Shown here: positions 8,960 to 16,356 of the stretch, in pieces
Layout of the letters: each line of letters opens with the position of its first letter
Numbering within the stretch: the stretch's first letter is position 1
NCBI RefSeq assembly: GCF_000443165.1
Contig: NZ_ATJV01000042.1
Location: 39,449-103,448 of the forward strand
Length of the DNA stretch: 64,000 bases
DNA from: Thauera terpenica 58Eu
Lineage (GTDB): Bacteria > Pseudomonadota > Gammaproteobacteria > Burkholderiales > Rhodocyclaceae
Direction of reading: 5' to 3'
The notes under the pieces: model-generated
Told to the model about the DNA's origin: nothing
Databases searched by the model: none
What the model saw: the letters and a program-made list of their open reading frames with translations, nothing else
Made by a program: the position numbers and the translations under genes

Positions 8960-9805
8960 ATGAGACAAGGCATGCACCCGCTTGTAGTGGCGCTCTTGAG
9001 CTACTGCGTCTTTGCTGCGGCCTGGGCAAGCCGGGCACACATTGATACTGCGCCGCCAGCAGAAGTGTTCGATCGTGTCGTGCTTTCGCCCGCCCTGCAG
9101 ATACTGATGACGGGCGGCGACCGCTTCCTGGCGGCCAATCTTGAATCGATCCGTTCAGCCGCCACCACCAGCGACGCGCCCAAGGCTGCGGAATATAACG
9201 CGTCATTCACCACTCGCAGCCGCAGCGCGGTCGCGCAACTGAACCCCTGCCACGAAGACAACTACTACCTCGGCAGCGCTTTGCTGAGCTGGGGCGGGGC
9301 GGTGTCAGAGGGTATCGACTTGCTGCACCGCGCTACCGAGTGCCGCACCTGGGATGAGCTCCCGCCCTTTTTCTACGGCTTCAACCTGTTCTTTTTTCAG
9401 CGCGACGTTGAGGGCGCACGTGCGGCATTCGAAACTGCGGCCTCACGCGCCACCGACAACGCCGCGGCCTTGCGCAAGATGGCCATCATGCTGGCGGCAG
9501 GTGAATTGAAGGACGACAGCGCCGCGCTCGACTTCCTGCAGCGCGAACGCGCGGCCACCGCCGACCCCAAGCTGCAAGCCATGCTCGACCAACGCATCAC
9601 CCGCATCGAAGGCTTGATCACCCTGCGCAACGCCCAGCAGCGCTACGAGGCGCGCTTCGGCCAGCCCTTGAGCGACCCTGCGGCGCTGATCGCAAGCGGC
9701 GAACTCGACGCCTTCCCCAACGATCCGCTAGGCCTTGGCTACGAGTTTGCCGATGGCCGCTTTCGCCTCAAGGAGCTGAAGATTGCCGGGCTGGAGCGGC
9801 GCTAG
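8960..9805 (+). CDS. Exported helical-repeat (TPR-like) protein
   Basis: 281-residue protein of unknown function, 22 bases after the permease. An N-terminal hydrophobic stretch (PLVVALLSYCVFAAAWA) looks like a signal peptide or anchor, so it should act in the periplasm. The middle (about residues 95-215) is made of amphipathic helices with repeats such as DVEGARAAFETAASRATDNA and AALRKMAIMLAAGELKDDSA, resembling degenerate TPR units. The C-terminus has FPNDPLGLGYEFADGRFRL, similar to motifs in pilus- or secretion-associated periplasmic proteins. It may be the periplasmic component working with the ABC-2 exporter. Confidence 0.65.
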   Translation: MRQGMHPLVVALLSYCVFAAAWASRAHIDTAPPAEVFDRVVLSPALQILMTGGDRFLAANLESIRSAATTSDAPKAAEYNASFTTRSRSAVAQLNPCHEDNYYLGSALLSWGGAVSEGIDLLHRATECRTWDELPPFFYGFNLFFFQRDVEGARAAFETAASRATDNAAALRKMAIMLAAGELKDDSAALDFLQRERAATADPKLQAMLDQRITRIEGLITLRNAQQRYEARFGQPLSDPAALIASGELDAFPNDPLGLGYEFADGRFRLKELKIAGLERR

Positions 9806-9846
9806 AGCTGCAACACTGAGTCAAAACAAGCTTGCAGAAAAGCGTC

Positions 9847-9867
9847 TAGAATAAGGGCACATATTCT
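9847..9867 (+). promoter_or_regulatory. Operator/promoter candidate of second toxin-antitoxin pair
   Basis: AGAATA (9848-9853) and TATTCT (9862-9867) form an inverted repeat with an 8-base spacer, overlapping a TAGAAT -10-like hexamer at 9847-9852, about 20 bases before the antitoxin start at 9886. This is the layout expected for antitoxin autorepression. It also gives the pair its own promoter inside the transporter gene cluster. Confidence 0.45.
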
Positions 9868-9885
9868 GCACAGACGAGGCTCAGC

Positions 9886-10179
9886 ATGAGCATCACCACC
9901 CGCGACATCATCTCCCTCAGCGCCGCCCGCGCCCAGCTCTCCGAACTGGCAGAGCAGGTCAAGGCGGGGGCGGAAAAGATCATCACCAAGAATGGTGAAA
10001 GCTACGTGGCGCTGATCGATGCGCAACGACTGGACCACTACCACCGGCTCGAGCGCGCGCACATCCATCTGTTGCTGATCGACGACGTTACGAGCGGTTT
10101 GCAGGACGTCGCCGAGGGGCGAACGCGTGATGCACGTGCCGCGCTCGCCGAGCGCAAGACGCGCCGCGCCAAAGCATGA
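9886..10179 (+). CDS. Phd/YefM-like antitoxin
   Basis: 97-residue antitoxin. The first 50 residues are Phd-like (DIISLSAARAQLSELAEQVKAG, then KIITKNGESYVALIDAQRLDHY), giving the DNA-binding dimer; the C-terminus is charged (TRDARAALAERKTRRAKA). It overlaps the following toxin gene by four bases (ATGA). It has its own candidate operator. It is the second Phd-type module in the window but is not a duplicate of the first, since the toxins belong to different families. Confidence 0.82.
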   Translation: MSITTRDIISLSAARAQLSELAEQVKAGAEKIITKNGESYVALIDAQRLDHYHRLERAHIHLLLIDDVTSGLQDVAEGRTRDARAALAERKTRRAKA

Positions 10180-10562
10180 GCGGGACGGCTACCGTCTTCG
10201 TCACACCCGGCTTCGAGCGCCACCTGGGTGAGATCGAACCCTTCCTGGCGGACGCCGGTGTGCCCGAGCACTTCGATACGCTGCTCGACGCCTTGCAGAA
10301 CGTGGTGATTCCGAACCTCGAACGCCACCCGGACATGGGTCGCGATTTTCTCGCCCGCGGGGCGCAGTCGGTCGAAGCCGCATCGCGACTCGAGCACCTC
10401 GTACACCGACTCGGCGAGCTCGATCACTCCGGCAGCATCCGTGCATACGTCATGACACAGCATCTGCTGCTGTATGCCCATCTTGGCGACGGCGTTCACC
10501 TGTTAGCCATCCGCCATCAGCGCGAGCTGTGTTTCGATTTCGGCACAGCGGATAACACCTGA
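10176..10562 (+). CDS. RelE/ParE-superfamily toxin
   Basis: 128-residue predicted toxin coupled to the upstream antitoxin. Sequence elements VTPGFERHLGEIEPFLADAG, the basic ERHPDMGRDF segment and the C-terminal strands IRAYVMTQHLLLYAHLGDGVHLLAIRHQRELCF fit the RelE/ParE fold. The catalytic residues of this branch are not obvious, so whether it cleaves mRNA or targets gyrase is unknown. It sits between the secreted protein and the ABC ATPase, apparently inserted in the transporter operon without breaking it. Confidence 0.72.
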   Translation: MSGTATVFVTPGFERHLGEIEPFLADAGVPEHFDTLLDALQNVVIPNLERHPDMGRDFLARGAQSVEAASRLEHLVHRLGELDHSGSIRAYVMTQHLLLYAHLGDGVHLLAIRHQRELCFDFGTADNT

Positions 10563-10584
10563 AGCGCATAGGAAGACGTCATCA

Positions 10585-11505
10585 ATGACCCCCGCCCTCG
10601 AATTCCACGCCGTCAGCAAGATCTTTCGCGCGCGCGGCAAGACCGTGCACGCGCTGCGCAATGTCAGCTTCGAAGTCAGCGAAGGCGAAGTGTTCGGCTT
10701 TGTCGGCCCCAATGGCGCGGGCAAGTCCACCACCATCAAGGTGATGCTCGACGCCATCAACGACTACGAAGGCGAGGTCAAGCTGTATGGCGTGTCGGCG
10801 CGCACGGCCAGCGCGCGCAAGGGCGTTGCCTACGTGCCGGAGTCACCCGCGCTCTACGAGCAATTCACGGCGCTGGAAATCCTGCACATGGCGCTGGACA
10901 TGTACGACATCCGCCGCCCGGATCGGGACGCCTGGTGCATGCAGTGGCTGGAGCGCTTCTCGGTGGCGCACAACGCCAGACGCCGGGTGCGCGAGTTGTC
11001 CAAGGGCAACGTGCAGCGCGTGGCGCTCGCCCATGCGCTGGTGGTCAGCCCGCGCCTGCTGGTGCTGGACGAGCCGCTGTCCGGCCTGGACCCGGTGGGG
11101 CGCAAGGACGTGGTGGACATCCTCTCCGAATACAAACGCGAGGGTGGCGCGATCTTCTTCACCTCGCACGTGCTGCACGATGTCGAGCGCATCGCCGACC
11201 GCTTCGGCTTCATCCACCAGGGCGAACTGCTGACCACGCGCTCGCCGCGCGATCTGGTGAGCGAGCGCGCCGACCGCTTCATCGTGCGCTACCAGGCCAG
11301 CGCCGCCCTGGACGGCGCCCACGCCGCGATCCGCGACGGCGAGTACGAGCAAGAGCTCGACGAGCACGCCCTGCCCGCCTTCCTCACCCGCCTGCAGGCG
11401 GCAGGCGGGCGGCTGATGACGGTGAAGCCCGCGGTGTCGCTGGAGACGGTGTTCTTCAAGATCCTCGAGGGCGAGCAGACCGCGCCGGCTTCAGGACCCC
11501 GCTGA
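10585..11505 (+). CDS. ABC-2 exporter ATP-binding protein
   Basis: 306-residue ABC ATPase with Walker A GPNGAGKSTT (near 50), a signature loop that reads ELSKGNVQRVALAHAL (LSKGN in place of the usual LSGGQ), Walker B LLVLDEPLSGLDPVG and the switch His in FFTSHVLHD. The last 80 residues form a C-terminal extension like those of Nod/DrrA-type exporters. Its natural partner is the ABC-2 permease at 8128-8937. It begins 22 bases after the toxin gene and is probably read on the same transcript. Confidence 0.88.
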   Translation: MTPALEFHAVSKIFRARGKTVHALRNVSFEVSEGEVFGFVGPNGAGKSTTIKVMLDAINDYEGEVKLYGVSARTASARKGVAYVPESPALYEQFTALEILHMALDMYDIRRPDRDAWCMQWLERFSVAHNARRRVRELSKGNVQRVALAHALVVSPRLLVLDEPLSGLDPVGRKDVVDILSEYKREGGAIFFTSHVLHDVERIADRFGFIHQGELLTTRSPRDLVSERADRFIVRYQASAALDGAHAAIRDGEYEQELDEHALPAFLTRLQAAGGRLMTVKPAVSLETVFFKILEGEQTAPASGPR

Positions 11506-11548
11506 GCACCCAAGCGAGCGCGCAACACCCTTGAGGCTGACCCCCGCT

Positions 11549-12610
11549 TCAGGCGCGACGCACCAGCGTGTCGGCATCGGCGTCCGCATCCGCCTCACCC
11601 CATTCGGCGAACTTGCGCTCCAGCGTCTTGCGCGACACGCCGAGACGGCGTGCGGCTTCGGTCTTGTTGCCGCCACAGGCCACGGTGACACGTTCGATGT
11701 GGCGGCGCTCCACCTCGGCCAGGCTCAGTTCGAGTTCGTCTGCGGGCAGCGCCGCCGGCGTCCGGGACAAGCCCTCCTGTGTGGCCATGGGCTCGGCCAG
11801 GAAGCTGCCGAGGATGAGCGCGCGTTCGACGCGGTTGCGCAGTTCGCGCACATTGCCGGGCCAGGAGTGCGCGCTGAGCTGCCTGAGCACATCGTGCGAC
11901 AGCGCCAGGGGCGCCACCCCCAGCGGCGTGGCGAGCTGCTGCATGAAGTGGTGCACGAGCCGGGGAATGTCCTCAGGATATTCGCGCAGGCTGGGCAGGC
12001 GGATGTCGACGACCGCGAGCCGGTAGTAGAGATCCTCGCGAAAGCGGCCGGCCCTGACCTCGGCGGCGAGGTCGCGGTTGGAGGCCGCAATGATGCGCAC
12101 ATCGACCGCCACCTCGCGTTCAGCACCCACCGGACGCAGCGTGCGCTCTTCGAGCACGCGCAGCAGCCGGGCCTGCAAAGTCAGCGGCAGCTCACCGATT
12201 TCGTCCAGGAACAGGCTGCCGCCGCGGGCGTGGTGAAACAAACCGTGACGGTTCTCGCTGGCGCCGGTGAAAGCGCCCTTCACATGGCCGAAGAGCTCGC
12301 TTTCGACCAGCTCCACGGCGATCGCCGCGCAGTTAAGCGGCACGAAGGGGCCATGCGCGCGCGCGCTGCTGTGGTGCAGCGCGCGCGCCACCACCTCCTT
12401 GCCAGTGCCCGATTCGCCCTGCAGGAGCACGGTGCTGGGCATGGGCCCGACGCGGCGGATGAGGGCGCGCAGCTGCTCGATGGCGCTCGAGCGTCCGATC
12501 AGACCCATCGACTCCGCCGCCGCGCGCACCGACGCTGGCCGGGCGTTCGACAGCGGCTGCACGGCGTCGCCGCTGATCGATGAAGAGATTTCGTCTGCGC
12601 TGCCCGTCAT
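11549..12610 (-). CDS. Sigma-54-dependent activator without receiver domain
   Basis: 353-residue AAA+ transcription activator. Walker A GESGTGKE (65-72), the sigma-54 contact loop GAFTGA (112-117), Walker [11 protein letters not shown], the arginine region [12 protein letters not shown] and a Fis-type helix-turn-helix ([20 protein letters not shown]) are all present. Only about 35 residues precede the AAA+ core, so there is no receiver, PAS or GAF domain, as in PspF. The tail has an EADADADAD run. It follows hemJ by three bases. It could act on the sigma-54 pilin promoter about 4 kb away, but PilR-type control from elsewhere is at least as likely. Confidence 0.9.
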   Translation of the reverse strand: MTGSADEISSSISGDAVQPLSNARPASVRAAAESMGLIGRSSAIEQLRALIRRVGPMPSTVLLQGESGTGKEVVARALHHSSARAHGPFVPLNCAAIAVELVESELFGHVKGAFTGASENRHGLFHHARGGSLFLDEIGELPLTLQARLLRVLEERTLRPVGAEREVAVDVRIIAASNRDLAAEVRAGRFREDLYYRLAVVDIRLPSLREYPEDIPRLVHHFMQQLATPLGVAPLALSHDVLRQLSAHSWPGNVRELRNRVERALILGSFLAEPMATQEGLSRTPAALPADELELSLAEVERRHIERVTVACGGNKTEAARRLGVSRKTLERKFAEWGEADADADADTLVRRA

Positions 12611-12613
12611 CGC

Positions 12614-13024
12614 TCAGAAGGGCTTGAGCACGACGAGAAAGACCACGACCACCAGAACCAGCACCGGGATCTCGTTGAACACGCGAAACCACACATGGCT
12701 GCGCTTGTTGCGCCCGGCCGCGAAGTCGCGCATCAGGCGTCCGCAATAGAAGTGGTAGCCGATGAGGAACACCACCAGCAGCGTTTTGACGTGCAGCCAG
12801 CCGCCGCCAAAGCCGTAACCAAACCACAGCCAGAGGCCGAACACCACCGCAAGAATGGCGAGCGGCAGCATGAAGCGGTAGAGCTTGCCCTCCATCAGGC
12901 TCAGGCGCTCGCGGGTGGCGGCGTCCTCCACCATGGCGTGATTGACGAACAGGCGGGGCAGGTAGAACAGGCCGGCGAACCAGCTCACGACGAAGATGAT
13001 GTGTAAGGCCTTGACGGTCAGCAT
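12614..13024 (-). CDS. hemJ: Protoporphyrinogen oxidase HemJ
   Basis: 136-residue membrane protein of the HemJ/YtfN-like UPF0093 family that oxidises protoporphyrinogen IX in haem synthesis. Four hydrophobic segments are visible. The first carries the conserved His in KALHIIFVVSWFAGLFYLPR, and HVKTLLVVFLIGYHFYCG and FNEIPVLVLVVVVFLVVLKPF are typical. Start at 13024 gives the family's usual N-terminus. It is the first gene of a likely two-gene unit with the sigma-54 activator. Confidence 0.9.
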   Translation of the reverse strand: MLTVKALHIIFVVSWFAGLFYLPRLFVNHAMVEDAATRERLSLMEGKLYRFMLPLAILAVVFGLWLWFGYGFGGGWLHVKTLLVVFLIGYHFYCGRLMRDFAAGRNKRSHVWFRVFNEIPVLVLVVVVFLVVLKPF

Positions 13025-13106
13025 TGCGATGGCAGCTCAGTGAAGAAAAAAGGGTGAAGCACAGGCGAGGCGGCTCGAACCGGGTGCGGCTCGCGCACCA
13101 AGGCGC

Positions 13107-13985
13107 TCAGGCACGGCGCGCGAGCGCGTCTTCCAGGCCGTGCGCGATCGTCGGATAGCTTAGCGTGGCGCACAGTTCCTGCTTCAGGCGACGATTGTCG
13201 AGTCGACGCGATTCGCTCATGAAGGACAGCGTCAGCGGCGACAGGCGCTGGACAATGTCCGCCCGCGCCAGGCGCGGTGGGCGCGGCAGCGCGAAAGCGT
13301 CGGCGACCGCGTCGAAATAATCGCCCATTTTCAGGTCGGAGTCGTCGCTGGCGTTGTACACCCGCCCCGCCGGCGCGCGGAACATCGCCAGGCAAGCCAG
13401 CCGCGCCAGGTCCTCGGCGTGGATGTGGTTGGTGTACACATCGTCCTGCGCGCTGAGCACCGGGTCACCGCGGCGCAAGCGCTCGAGCGGCAGGCGGTCG
13501 GCGGCGTAGATGCCCGGTGCGCGCAGCACGCTCACGCGCACGCCGCTGCGCCGGCCGAAGGCGCGCACACGGCGCTCGGCATCGACGCGACGCAACGCAC
13601 GCGCGCTGCGTGCGTTGCAGGGCCGCGTCTCGCTCACCTGCGCGCCCTCGCAGTCGCCGTAAACCCCTGTCGTGCTTATGTATACAAGGCCCTGTGGTAG
13701 ACTTCCGCCCGCGCCCAGCGCCGCCAGCAGACGCTTCATGCGGGGGTCGCCGCTGCCCTGCGCCGGGGGCGGCGCAAAATGCAGCACGATGTCGGCAAGC
13801 CCGGCCAGCCGCCTCAGGCTGCGGCGGTCATCGAGATCAGCATGCAACGCAAGCGCCCCTGCCGCACGCAAGGCGGGCGCGGCCTCGGGGCTGCGCACGA
13901 GGGCAAGGACACGAAAACGACGGGTCAGCCACGGCAGGCAGCGCGCAGCCACGTCGCCGCTGCCCACAATCAGAATTCTTTTCAT
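13107..13985 (-). CDS. NAD(P)-dependent SDR/epimerase-family protein
   Basis: 292-residue extended SDR protein related to YeeZ-type nucleoside-diphosphate-sugar epimerases. It starts MKRILIVGSGDVAARCLPWL, a Rossmann glycine motif, and has YISTTGVYGDCEG with the SDR Tyr/Ser region, SVLRAPGIYAADRLPL, and VYNASDDSDLKMGDY. The usual YxxxK is not obvious (the Tyr is followed by GDCE), so catalytic activity is uncertain. The start at 13985 was chosen from the Rossmann motif; the open frame extends to 14537 but overlaps the divergent reductase gene. Substrate unknown. Confidence 0.82.
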   Translation of the reverse strand: MKRILIVGSGDVAARCLPWLTRRFRVLALVRSPEAAPALRAAGALALHADLDDRRSLRRLAGLADIVLHFAPPPAQGSGDPRMKRLLAALGAGGSLPQGLVYISTTGVYGDCEGAQVSETRPCNARSARALRRVDAERRVRAFGRRSGVRVSVLRAPGIYAADRLPLERLRRGDPVLSAQDDVYTNHIHAEDLARLACLAMFRAPAGRVYNASDDSDLKMGDYFDAVADAFALPRPPRLARADIVQRLSPLTLSFMSESRRLDNRRLKQELCATLSYPTIAHGLEDALARRA

Positions 13986-14006
13986 CAGACGATTATCACA
14001 CGCACC

Positions 14007-15029
14007 ATGACCTACCGGATTTCCCTCCAGCCCGGCGGCCACGAATTCGACGCCGCCGCCGACCAGACCGTGCTCGAAGCCGCGCTCGCCGCCGAGCTGC
14101 TCTTGCCCCACGGTTGCCGCGACGGCGCCTGCGGGGCGTGCAAGGGCCAGGTCATTGAAGGCCGGGTGGATCACGGCAGCCACTCCGCCAGCGCGCTGAG
14201 CGCCGCCGAGCAGGCCGAGGGCTACGCCCTGTTCTGCTGCGCGAAGCCGCTCTCGGATCTCGTGGTGCAGGCGCGCAACGTCGTGCGCGCGGGCGACATC
14301 CCGATCCGCAAGCTGCCGTGCCGCGTACACCGGCTGCAGCGCCTGGCCGACGACGTCATGCTGCTCGACCTCAAGCTGCCGGCGAGCGAGGCCTTCCGTT
14401 TTCGTGCCGGTCAGTACATCGACATCCTGCTCGCCGATGGCCGGCGCCGCAGCTTCTCGATCGCCAACGCGCCGCACGACGGCAGCCATATCGAACTGCA
14501 CGTGCGCCGCATCGATGGCGGCAGCTTCACCGCCCACGTCTTCGAGCGCATGAAGGAGAAGGACATCCTGCGCTTCGAAGGCCCGCTCGGCAGCTTCTGG
14601 CTGCGCGAGGACTCACAGCGCCCTATCGTGCTGGTCGCCGGCGGCACCGGTTTCGCACCGATCAAGAGCATCATCGAGCACGCCATCGAGACCGGGCTGC
14701 AACGCCCGATCAGCCTGTACTGGGGCGCCCGCGAGCGCGCCGGACTCTACCTCGATGAGCTGGCCCGCAGCTGGGAAGCCGCGCTGCCCTCCCTGCGCTA
14801 CATCCCGGTGCTGTCCGACGCAGCGCAGGATCTGAGCTGGGAGGGGCGTCGCGGACTGGTGCACCAGGCGGTGATGGACGACTTTGCCGAGCTCTCCGGA
14901 CACGAGGTCTATGCCTGCGGGGCGCCAGCGATGATAGACGCGGCGCGCACCGGCTTGTGCACGGGCCGCGGCCTGCCCGAGCACGCCTTCTTTGCCGACG
15001 CCTTCACCTTTTCCACACCGGCAGGCTGA
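14007..15029 (+). CDS. 2Fe-2S ferredoxin / FAD-NAD(P) reductase (CDP-6-deoxyglucoseen reductase-like)
   Basis: 340-residue two-part electron-transfer protein. Residues 1-90 are a plant-type ferredoxin with the cluster motif HGCRDGACGACKG and a later FCC. Residues about 100-340 are a ferredoxin-NADP reductase module with the FAD motif RRSFSIANAP, the NAD(P) motif VAGGTGFAPIKSIIEH and the C-terminal YACGAPAMIDAA. Such proteins are annotated as AscD/RfbI-like CDP-6-deoxy-delta-3,4-glucoseen reductases but in betaproteobacteria are often stand-alone reductases of uncertain partner. No CDP-sugar genes are adjacent, so the specific reaction is unproven. Confidence 0.85.
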   Translation: MTYRISLQPGGHEFDAAADQTVLEAALAAELLLPHGCRDGACGACKGQVIEGRVDHGSHSASALSAAEQAEGYALFCCAKPLSDLVVQARNVVRAGDIPIRKLPCRVHRLQRLADDVMLLDLKLPASEAFRFRAGQYIDILLADGRRRSFSIANAPHDGSHIELHVRRIDGGSFTAHVFERMKEKDILRFEGPLGSFWLREDSQRPIVLVAGGTGFAPIKSIIEHAIETGLQRPISLYWGARERAGLYLDELARSWEAALPSLRYIPVLSDAAQDLSWEGRRGLVHQAVMDDFAELSGHEVYACGAPAMIDAARTGLCTGRGLPEHAFFADAFTFSTPAG

Positions 15030-15136
15030 ACGCTCAACAAGCGCTGCCGCATTCGCCAGCGCGCCGAGTTTTCCCCTTCGCCGCTTCGCCCCACCCCGCA
15101 GCCCTTTCGCTCGACATCCGCCGCACCGGAGCCGCA

Positions 15137-16273
15137 ATGAGCCAGACCACCCTGCTGACCCGCGAACCCGTGGTGAACAAGAAGCATGCAATCACCGCCA
15201 ACCGTCTGATTGCCCATGGCCCCAACATGGCGGAGGTGGTGCAGGCCCTGAACGCACAGGCCGAGGTGTGGCCCACACATCACCCGGTGTTCCTCAGCCT
15301 GGGGCGGCTGGTGCCCACGCCTGAGCTCATGCAGTGGCAGATTCCCGAGCACACCTCGATCGAAATCCCCGCCCAGACCCTTGCCCACCCCCACACCCAG
15401 GCCCTGATGGCGCAGCTGCGCGCAGCCGGCGTGGCGATGAACCTGATCTGGTACACGCCTGAGACCACGCTCCCGGCCGACATCGACTGGCGCTTCGTGC
15501 TCATGGACGCGCGCCGCGTGAGCTCGCCCGCGAGCGCGCCCGGCCTCAAACTGGCCTGGGGCCTGCCCCAGCTCGGCGCCTTCCGTGAGGCCGTGGACGC
15601 GGGCTTCGATGGCGCCTCGGGCTGGTTCTTCCTGCACGGCAATCCGCCCGCAAAAGAGCTCTCTCCCGGCCACGCCCAGATCATCCGCCTGCTCAATCTG
15701 GTGCGCAATAACGCCGAAATCCGCAGCATCGAGGCAGTGCTCAAGCAGGACGTGGCCCTGTCCTACAAGTTGCTGCGCTACATCAACTCGGCCGGGTTCG
15801 GCCTGATGTGCGAGATCCAGTCCTTCCGCCACGCGGTCAGCATCCTGGGCTATGACGCGCTCAACAAATGGCTGTCACTGCTGCTGATCACCGCCACGCG
15901 TGACCCCAGCGCCCCCGCCATGATGCAGACTGCGATCGCGCGCGGGCGCTTCATGGAGGAAATCGGCGCCAGCTATTTCGACGCCGCCGAAGCCGACAAC
16001 CTCTTCATCACCGGCGCTTTCTCGCTGCTGCATCTGCTGCTCGGCACCTCGATGCAGGCCGTGCTCGACGAGATGAACCTGCCCACCGCAGTCACCGACG
16101 CGCTCGTCCATGACAGCGGCGAGTTCGCACCCTTCCTGCGCCTGGCCAGGCACTGCGAAGGCTTCGACGGCGCCGGGCTGAGGCAGGCCAGCACCGAGCT
16201 GCACCTGCCCTTCGATCAGCTCAACCGGGCGCTGCTCACCGGCCTGAGCTTTGCCGACAGTCTGCAGGCCTGA
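15137..16273 (+). CDS. EAL-like/HDOD signalling protein (YuxH type)
   Basis: 378-residue cytoplasmic protein. The N-terminal part (to about 180) resembles a degenerate EAL domain as found in YuxH-family proteins (no EAL catalytic motif seen). The C-terminal half is an HDOD domain: IEAVLKQDVALSYKLLRYIN, SFRHAVSILGYDALNKWLSL and DNLFITGAFSLLHLLLG. Such proteins are regulatory scaffolds, not hydrolases. The ATG at 15137 was chosen where homology begins. It leads a group of three signalling genes on the same strand. Confidence 0.85.
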   Translation: MSQTTLLTREPVVNKKHAITANRLIAHGPNMAEVVQALNAQAEVWPTHHPVFLSLGRLVPTPELMQWQIPEHTSIEIPAQTLAHPHTQALMAQLRAAGVAMNLIWYTPETTLPADIDWRFVLMDARRVSSPASAPGLKLAWGLPQLGAFREAVDAGFDGASGWFFLHGNPPAKELSPGHAQIIRLLNLVRNNAEIRSIEAVLKQDVALSYKLLRYINSAGFGLMCEIQSFRHAVSILGYDALNKWLSLLLITATRDPSAPAMMQTAIARGRFMEEIGASYFDAAEADNLFITGAFSLLHLLLGTSMQAVLDEMNLPTAVTDALVHDSGEFAPFLRLARHCEGFDGAGLRQASTELHLPFDQLNRALLTGLSFADSLQA

Positions 16274-16356
16274 GTCGAATCGGGTGCACAAACGCAACAT
16301 GCGTCACATTCGCGCGCACGAGCGCAGGCTAGTATCTGCTCTCTGCCCGACCATCC

